DNA of 8,935 nt. It comes from Alphaproteobacteria bacterium (GTDB lineage Bacteria > Pseudomonadota > Alphaproteobacteria > RF32 > CAG-239). The first letter of the stretch is position 1; the number at the start of each line of letters is the position of its first letter. Position numbers and translations under genes: made by a program. A model generated the notes under the pieces. The model saw only the letters and a program-made list of their open reading frames with translations. It was not told the origin of the DNA and did not search any database. Shown here one piece after another: positions 4,579 to 8,935 of the stretch. Location of the stretch: contig JAGCFG010000007.1 of NCBI GenBank assembly GCA_017650255.1, positions 1 to 8,935 on the forward strand. Reading direction: 5' to 3'.

Positions 4579-7035
4579 ATGAGCACTGTTAATACTCATT
4601 ATAACGGTAAAGATTTTTCCGAATGGCAGAAAGAATGGGCTTTGGAAGATCGTTATAATTTTAGGACAATAGAATCAAAATGGCAAAAAATATGGGAAGA
4701 TGAAAAAGTTTATCGTGCGGAGATAGATGGAAACAAAGAAAAACTGTATTTGTTGGTAGAGTTTCCATATCCTTCTGGTGCTGGGTTGCATGTGGGGCAT
4801 CCGCGTTCTTATACCGCTTTGGATGTTGTTGCACGCAAGAAAAGAATGGAAGGATATAATGTTTTGTATCCTATGGGGTTCGATGCATTCGGGCTTCCGG
4901 CAGAAAATTATGCTATTAAGACAGGTGTTCATCCAGCTGTTTCTACGAAAGAGAATATTGCAAATTATAAACGCCAACTGAAGATGCTCGGTTTTAGTTT
5001 TGACTGGGATAGATGTATAGAAACTTGTGATCCGGAGTATTATAAATGGACGCAATGGATGTTTTTGAAATTTTTTGAAAAAGGTTTGGCGTATAAAACA
5101 AAAATGCCGATTAATTGGTGTCCTAGTTGTAAAGTCGGTTTGGCAAATGAAGAAGTTGTTGATGGTAAATGTGAACGTTGTGGTGCGGAGGTTGTGCGTA
5201 AAGACAAAGAACAATGGATGATAGCTATTACTAAATATGCTGACAGATTGATTAATGATTTGAATGATCTTAATTTTATTGACAGAGTGAAAACTCAGCA
5301 AATAAACTGGATAGGAAAATCTGAGGGTGCAGAATTGGACTTTGATTTTGCTGACGAAAAATTGCGCGTATTTACGACTCGTCCGGATACGGCATTCGGA
5401 GTTACCTATATGGTTATGGCGCCTGAGCATCCATTTGTTGCAAAATATATGGAAAGGTTTGAAAATAAGGCAGAAGTTGCGGCTTATGTTGAGGCAGCAG
5501 CAAAGAAGTCTGATTTGCAACGTACAGCGGGTGAGGAAAAAACTGGTGTTGAACTAAAAGGTATTCAAGCTAAAAATCCTTATAATGGGAAGATGATTCC
5601 GGTATTTATTTCCGATTATGTTTTGACCGGCTATGGAACCGGTGCAATTATGGCTGTGCCTGCTCACGATCAACGAGATTATGATTTTGCAAAAGCTTTT
5701 AATTTGCCGATTGTTCAGGTTTTGGAAGGTGGGGATATATCGGTGCAGGCTTGGGAAGAAGACGGCTTGCATATAAATTCGGATTTCTTAAACGGATTGA
5801 ACAAAGAAGATGGAATGAAAGAGGCAATAGATTATGCCGTTAAAAACGGGTTCGGACATCCAAAAGTTAATTTTAAGCTGAGAGATTGGGTCTTTTCACG
5901 TCAGCGTTATTGGGGAGAGCCGATACCGATGGTTTATTGTGAGCATTGCGGGTGGCAGCCTTTGCCGGAATCGGAGTTGCCGTTGACTTTGCCAAATATT
6001 TCTGATTATTTACCGAATGACGAAGGAGAATCTCCTTTGGCAAAAGCAACAGATTGGGTCAATACAACTTGTCCGAAATGTGGTGGTAAAGCTCGCAGAG
6101 AAACTGATGTTATGCCGAACTGGGCCGGTTCTTCCTGGTACTTTTTGAGATATTGTGATCCGCATAATGATAAAGAATTTGCCTCGAAAGAAGCTCTTGA
6201 TTATTGGATGAATGTTGATTGGTACAATGGGGGTATGGAGCATACTACTTTGCACTTGTTATATTCGCGCTTTTGGCATAAGTTTTTGTATGATTGCGGA
6301 TGTGTTCCGACCAAAGAACCTTATGAGCGACGCACTTCGCACGGCATGATTTTGGCTGCAAATGGTGAAAAAATGTCAAAATCGCGCGGTAATGTGGTTA
6401 ATCCTGACGATATTGTCGAGAATTTTGGCGCTGATACTTTCAGACTTTATGAAATGTTTATCGGACCTTTTGAACAAGCTGCGATGTGGTCGGAAGAAAG
6501 CTTGATGGGGGTATATCGTTTTGTCGGAAAGACATATTCGTTGTTCAAAAAAATTGCTGATATTCAGCCCACTGAAAAAGATTTGCGTGCTATGCACAAG
6601 TGTATTTTGGAGGTTAGCGAAAGAATTGACGCGATGAAATTTAATACTGCGGTTTCCTCGTTGATGTCTTATGTAAATTATTTGAGCTCAATGGAAAAAA
6701 TTCCGCAAGTAATGTATGAAAATCTGCTAAAATTATTGTTCCCGTTTGCTCCTCATGTAAGCGAAGAGATGTGGGCGCGATTGGGACATGAAAAAACTAT
6801 TTTGGCTGAAGTTTGGCCGAAAGGTGATAGAAAATTGGCAGAAGATAATGTGGTAACTCTGGCTGTGCAGATATGTGGAAAAATGCGCGGAACAATAGAG
6901 ATGCCAAAAGATTCTCCACAAGAAGAGGTGGAGAAAAAGGCATTGCAACTTGAAAATGTTGCTCGTCAACTTGAAGGTTGTAATATTAAAAAAATAATTG
7001 TTGTACCAAATAGGATTGTGAACATTGTTGTATAG
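4579..7035 (+). CDS. leuS: Leucyl-tRNA synthetase, short form without the leucine-specific domain
   Basis: This class Ia synthetase charges tRNA-Leu and edits mischarged products. The 818-residue protein shows the HIGH motif as HVGH (71-74) within FPYPSGAGLHVGH and the zinc-knuckle cysteines C181, C184, C198, C201. It also has the CP1 editing domain (TTRPDT 266-271; GTGAIMAVPAHDQRD with editing Asp at D364), a second cysteine quartet (C454, C457, C498, C501), WAGSSWYFLRY (515-525) and KMSKS (598-602), followed by the anticodon-binding helices and a C-terminal tail. Only seven residues separate HGM (588-590) from KMSKS. The leucine-specific domain inserted there in E. coli and most proteobacterial enzymes is absent, as in B. 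subtilis-type LeuRS. Length fits that form (E. coli is 860). A roughly 24-residue N-terminal extension precedes the usual YNF start. ATG 4579 is supported by AAAGG 6 nt upstream. It is first in the rightward operon and overlaps lptE by 11 nt. Confidence 0.98.
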   Translation: MSTVNTHYNGKDFSEWQKEWALEDRYNFRTIESKWQKIWEDEKVYRAEIDGNKEKLYLLVEFPYPSGAGLHVGHPRSYTALDVVARKKRMEGYNVLYPMGFDAFGLPAENYAIKTGVHPAVSTKENIANYKRQLKMLGFSFDWDRCIETCDPEYYKWTQWMFLKFFEKGLAYKTKMPINWCPSCKVGLANEEVVDGKCERCGAEVVRKDKEQWMIAITKYADRLINDLNDLNFIDRVKTQQINWIGKSEGAELDFDFADEKLRVFTTRPDTAFGVTYMVMAPEHPFVAKYMERFENKAEVAAYVEAAAKKSDLQRTAGEEKTGVELKGIQAKNPYNGKMIPVFISDYVLTGYGTGAIMAVPAHDQRDYDFAKAFNLPIVQVLEGGDISVQAWEEDGLHINSDFLNGLNKEDGMKEAIDYAVKNGFGHPKVNFKLRDWVFSRQRYWGEPIPMVYCEHCGWQPLPESELPLTLPNISDYLPNDEGESPLAKATDWVNTTCPKCGGKARRETDVMPNWAGSSWYFLRYCDPHNDKEFASKEALDYWMNVDWYNGGMEHTTLHLLYSRFWHKFLYDCGCVPTKEPYERRTSHGMILAANGEKMSKSRGNVVNPDDIVENFGADTFRLYEMFIGPFEQAAMWSEESLMGVYRFVGKTYSLFKKIADIQPTEKDLRAMHKCILEVSERIDAMKFNTAVSSLMSYVNYLSSMEKIPQVMYENLLKLLFPFAPHVSEEMWARLGHEKTILAEVWPKGDRKLAEDNVVTLAVQICGKMRGTIEMPKDSPQEEVEKKALQLENVARQLEGCNIKKIIVVPNRIVNIVV
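7012..7027 (+). promoter_or_regulatory. Ribosome binding site and TTG start of lptE inside leuS
   Basis: AGGA (7012-7015) within the last leuS codons stands 9 nt before TTG 7025. A second TTG follows at 7028 (12 nt spacing), so the start could be one codon later. No ATG precedes the signal peptide in this frame. GTG at 7018 is in the leuS frame and is not a candidate. Confidence 0.6.
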
Positions 7036-7579
7036 AAAAATTTTGTTGGTGCTGCTTGTCTTTGTGACGGCGGCTTGCGGTTTTGAACCTTTGTATGTCG
7101 AAAGAACAGGGGATAAAGGGTGGTATTTTGATGGTAGCTTTGACAGTTCCATTTCGCAAGAAATGGCAAAGGTCAAGGTTATGCCTATTAAGGACAGGTT
7201 TGGTCAGATGATGAGAAACAACTTAATAGATTTACTTTCTCCAAAGGGGCAACCACAAAACCCGAAATATAGGCTTTTTGTAACGTTGGATAGCAAGACA
7301 GAAACAAACCAGGCCTTGCGTTCCGATATTACTGCAACTCGTAAAATGGTGAAATATAAAGTTTCTTATTATATGACAGAAAACGAGAAAAGAGTGATGA
7401 AAGGTGATAGTGTTGCTTATAATGGATATGATATTTTAGCAAATCCGTATTCTACAACAATTGCAAAGAAGAAAGGTGATGAAGATGCAGCAAAAATTAT
7501 TGCCAATGATATTTCTTTGCGTTTAGGAGCATATTTTCACAGCATAGCGACCAAGCGGGGCAATCCGAATGATTTTTAA
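7025..7579 (+). CDS. lptE: LPS-assembly lipoprotein LptE
   Basis: LptE is the outer-membrane lipoprotein that plugs and helps fold LptD, the channel placing lipopolysaccharide on the cell surface. The 184-residue product begins with a lipoprotein signal peptide: MLYRK, a hydrophobic run (6-14) and lipobox V-T-A-A-C with the lipidated Cys at 18. This is followed by GFEPLY, a sequence context typical of alphaproteobacterial LptE. The mature part carries the expected mixed strands and helices (IKDRFGQMMRNNLIDLL 56-72; a late helix with DAAKIIANDISLRL). Sequence similarity in this family is low, so the lipobox, length and position between leuS and holA carry much of the call. Translation starts at TTG 7025 and overlaps the end of leuS by 11 nt. 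The stop overlaps holA by 11 nt, so all three are probably coupled. Presence of LptE implies an LPS-bearing outer membrane. Confidence 0.88.
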   Translation: MLYRKILLVLLVFVTAACGFEPLYVERTGDKGWYFDGSFDSSISQEMAKVKVMPIKDRFGQMMRNNLIDLLSPKGQPQNPKYRLFVTLDSKTETNQALRSDITATRKMVKYKVSYYMTENEKRVMKGDSVAYNGYDILANPYSTTIAKKKGDEDAAKIIANDISLRLGAYFHSIATKRGNPNDF

Positions 7580-8576
7580 GGCTTTGCAGGTTGAAAATTT
7601 TATAAAAAGAGCCGATGAAAAGATAAAAGCAATATTGGTTTTTGGTACTAATGATGGTTTCGTGCTTGATACTAATAATCGAATTTCTAGATCAATTTGC
7701 AGTGATTTGAATGATGCTTTTCGGGTTGCTGACTTGTCAGGCGAGAGTGTGCTTGAAGATGTAGGCAAACTTTATGCAGAGTATAACGGGCAGTCGTTGA
7801 TGGGTGGCAGAAGGGTTGTGATTGTTAGGGAAGTTTCCAACCAGCTGACAAAAGAGATCAGAAAAATGTTAGATGATAGCAAATCGGATAATTTGCTTTT
7901 GATGTATGCAAGCAATTTCAATAAAAAATCGGCATTGGTACAGTTGGCGGAAAGCAGTGATGATATGGCTTGTTATGCCTGTTATGATGACAAAAACACA
8001 GATGTGTATGATATGTTGAAATCGACGGGATTAACTTTTAATCCGGATGCTATAGAGTTTTTGTGTGCAAGACTTTCAAATGACAGAATGATAAATATGT
8101 CGGAAATTGAAAAGCTGAAAACTTATATGGGCGAAGCAAAAAATGTTACGATAGATATGATAGCGAAAGTTATAAGCGATCAATCAAACTCTAGCGCTGA
8201 AGATATATGTTATGCGGCAATGGATGGTAACAAAAATTCAGCGGTTAAATTGTATGAAAAATATGTGGCGGAGGGGAATGATTCTATTTCACTTATAAAA
8301 GCAATGGAATATCATGTGATGAGATTGTTAAGCTGTGTTGCAAAAATGGAAAAAGGAAATAGTGCGGATAAAGTGGTTTCGGGATTGATGCCAAAATTGA
8401 TGTTTTATAGGAAAGAATCCTTTATGAGCCAGTTGAGAAAATGGAGAAGAGATAAAATTTTTTCAATTTTGGATCTTTTGTATGATGCGGAAAAAAATTG
8501 TAAAACAACAGGTATGCCGGAAGATGAAATTGTTGAGAGAATGTTGCTGAGGGTGGCTAGCGTAGCCAACAGGTAG
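7569..8576 (+). CDS. holA: DNA polymerase III subunit delta
   Basis: The delta subunit belongs to the clamp-loader complex and opens the DnaN sliding clamp. The 335-residue product is close to the usual length (E. coli 343). It opens with a hydrophobic strand and a degenerate P-loop-like turn, AILVFGTNDGFVLD (21-34), as delta does not bind ATP. The conserved clamp-wrench region then follows: DLSGESVL, SLMGGRRVVIVREVSNQL (76-93), then NLLLMYASNFNKKSALVQL (108-126). The C-terminal helical collar domain spans about 210-335 (SLIKAMEYHVMRLLSCVAKM, RKWRRDKIFSILDLLYDAEKNCKTTG). ATG 7569 is inside lptE, preceded by GCGGGG 8 nt upstream. The stop TAG is at 8574-8576, and the next gene's Shine-Dalgarno overlaps it. 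Nothing suggests truncation. Confidence 0.93.
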   Translation: MIFKALQVENFIKRADEKIKAILVFGTNDGFVLDTNNRISRSICSDLNDAFRVADLSGESVLEDVGKLYAEYNGQSLMGGRRVVIVREVSNQLTKEIRKMLDDSKSDNLLLMYASNFNKKSALVQLAESSDDMACYACYDDKNTDVYDMLKSTGLTFNPDAIEFLCARLSNDRMINMSEIEKLKTYMGEAKNVTIDMIAKVISDQSNSSAEDICYAAMDGNKNSAVKLYEKYVAEGNDSISLIKAMEYHVMRLLSCVAKMEKGNSADKVVSGLMPKLMFYRKESFMSQLRKWRRDKIFSILDLLYDAEKNCKTTGMPEDEIVERMLLRVASVANR

Positions 8577-8578
8577 AA

Positions 8579-8935
8579 ATGTTTAGCGAAAAGTTTAATA
8601 AGTTTATTGAGATGTGGCAAAAAGATTTTGCTATCGAGAAGAGTATTGATGAAAAAATTTGCGCCGATAAAGATGGAAATCCAATTCCGTGGTATACTTA
8701 TCCGGCGATTGAATATTTGTCACAATTTGATTATTCTGATTTGAAAATATTTGAATTCGGGTGCGGATATTCTTCGGCTTTTTGGGCGGAGAGGGCAAAA
8801 AAGGTTGTGAGCATTGAAGATAAAACAGATTGGTTTGAAAAATGGAAAAAAGAGTTTGAATATCAAAATCTTGATATCAGATGGCGCGATGAAGGCGAAG
8901 GTTATGAGGCGGCAATTTTTGAAGATACTGAAAAA
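8579..8935 (+). CDS. Class I SAM-dependent methyltransferase, 3' end outside the window
   Basis: An open frame runs from ATG 8579 to the window end: 119 codons with no stop. The predicted protein begins MFSEKFNKFIEMWQKDF. It then has PWYTYPAIEYLSQFDYSD (37-54) and IFEFGCGYSSAFWAERAKKVVSIED (57-81). The E-F-G-C-G-Y-S-S stretch is motif I of Rossmann-fold methyltransferases (SAM-binding glycine loop), and the strand ending in E80 is where SAM ribose is normally held. The 'WYTYPAIEYL' block before motif I recalls small bacterial methyltransferases whose substrates are mostly unknown; some lie near surface-polysaccharide genes. I cannot name the substrate. AGG (8571-8573) lies 5 nt upstream, and only 2 nt separate it from the holA stop, so it belongs to the leuS operon. 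The C-terminal half, including the catalytic region, is not visible. Confidence 0.82.
   Translation, partial: MFSEKFNKFIEMWQKDFAIEKSIDEKICADKDGNPIPWYTYPAIEYLSQFDYSDLKIFEFGCGYSSAFWAERAKKVVSIEDKTDWFEKWKKEFEYQNLDIRWRDEGEGYEAAIFEDTEK

Noticed and set aside
4675..5520. 281-codon open frame antisense to leuS
   Set aside because: It lies wholly inside leuS, and its translation is rich in Ile, Phe, Cys, Arg and Thr with no domain pattern. It is the expected shadow of an AT-rich coding frame that avoids stops on the opposite strand.
6733..7176. Antisense frames (147 and 67 codons) across the leuS/lptE junction
   Set aside because: Both are shadows of two overlapping real genes. They have no ribosome binding site or recognisable domain.
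8554..8568. Short inverted repeat TGGCTA / TAGCCA at the end of holA, just before the methyltransferase ribosome binding site
   Set aside because: A 6-bp stem with a 3-nt loop inside coding sequence, which occurs often by chance. It has no T-run and does not cover the Shine-Dalgarno.
1..8935. Mobile elements, CRISPR arrays or integration at the tRNA gene
   Set aside because: No transposase, integrase or repeat-spacer pattern was seen. The 3' end of the tRNA, where attachment sites lie, is outside the window.

Overview
The window looks like a chromosomal housekeeping segment from an AT-rich, Gram-negative alphaproteobacterium. The evidence is an alphaproteobacterial-type L28 (SGNNVSHANN, VEHNGGLD), an LptE with the 'CGFEPLY' lipobox context, and the gene order leuS-lptE-holA. 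That order, as I know it, is common in Alphaproteobacteria. Low GC and A/T-ending codons would suit an uncultured, possibly host-associated lineage, but that part is inference. TGA, TAA and TAG all end genes and TGG encodes Trp, so the standard bacterial code fits.

Layout. (1) Positions 1-37 hold the 5' part of a tRNA-Arg(CCG) on the minus strand, cut by the window edge in its anticodon. (2) Diverging from it is rpmB (173-541, plus), with its own sigma70-like promoter and a strong terminator at 567-594. (3) A minus-strand run reads from 4425 down to 593: rsmB (16S rRNA m5C967 methyltransferase, TTG start), then a multispanning membrane protein, then a TPR protein. The last two overlap by 4 nt (ATGA), so they are probably translationally coupled. 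The membrane protein looks like a member of the WecA/MraY family that has lost its catalytic aspartates. This pair is the least ordinary part of the window. (4) A 153-nt divergent intergenic region (4426-4578) carries candidate promoters in both directions. (5) On the plus strand, leuS, lptE, holA and a truncated SAM-dependent methyltransferase form a tight run with 11-nt overlaps (leuS/lptE and lptE/holA) and a 2-nt gap (holA/methyltransferase). They are almost certainly cotranscribed.

How the genes relate. The rightward operon mixes translation (LeuRS), outer-membrane LPS export (LptE) and replication (Pol III delta), a conserved neighbourhood rather than a pathway. The LeuRS lacks the leucine-specific insertion before KMSKS that I would expect in an alphaproteobacterium, which suggests the gene was replaced in place. 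The leftward operon starts with rRNA modification and ends with the membrane/TPR pair, whose function I cannot assign.

I found no mobile elements, CRISPR arrays, riboswitches or clear pseudogenes. No gene-free stretch exceeds 300 bases; the largest are 38-172 (tRNA/rpmB) and 4426-4578 (rsmB/leuS).
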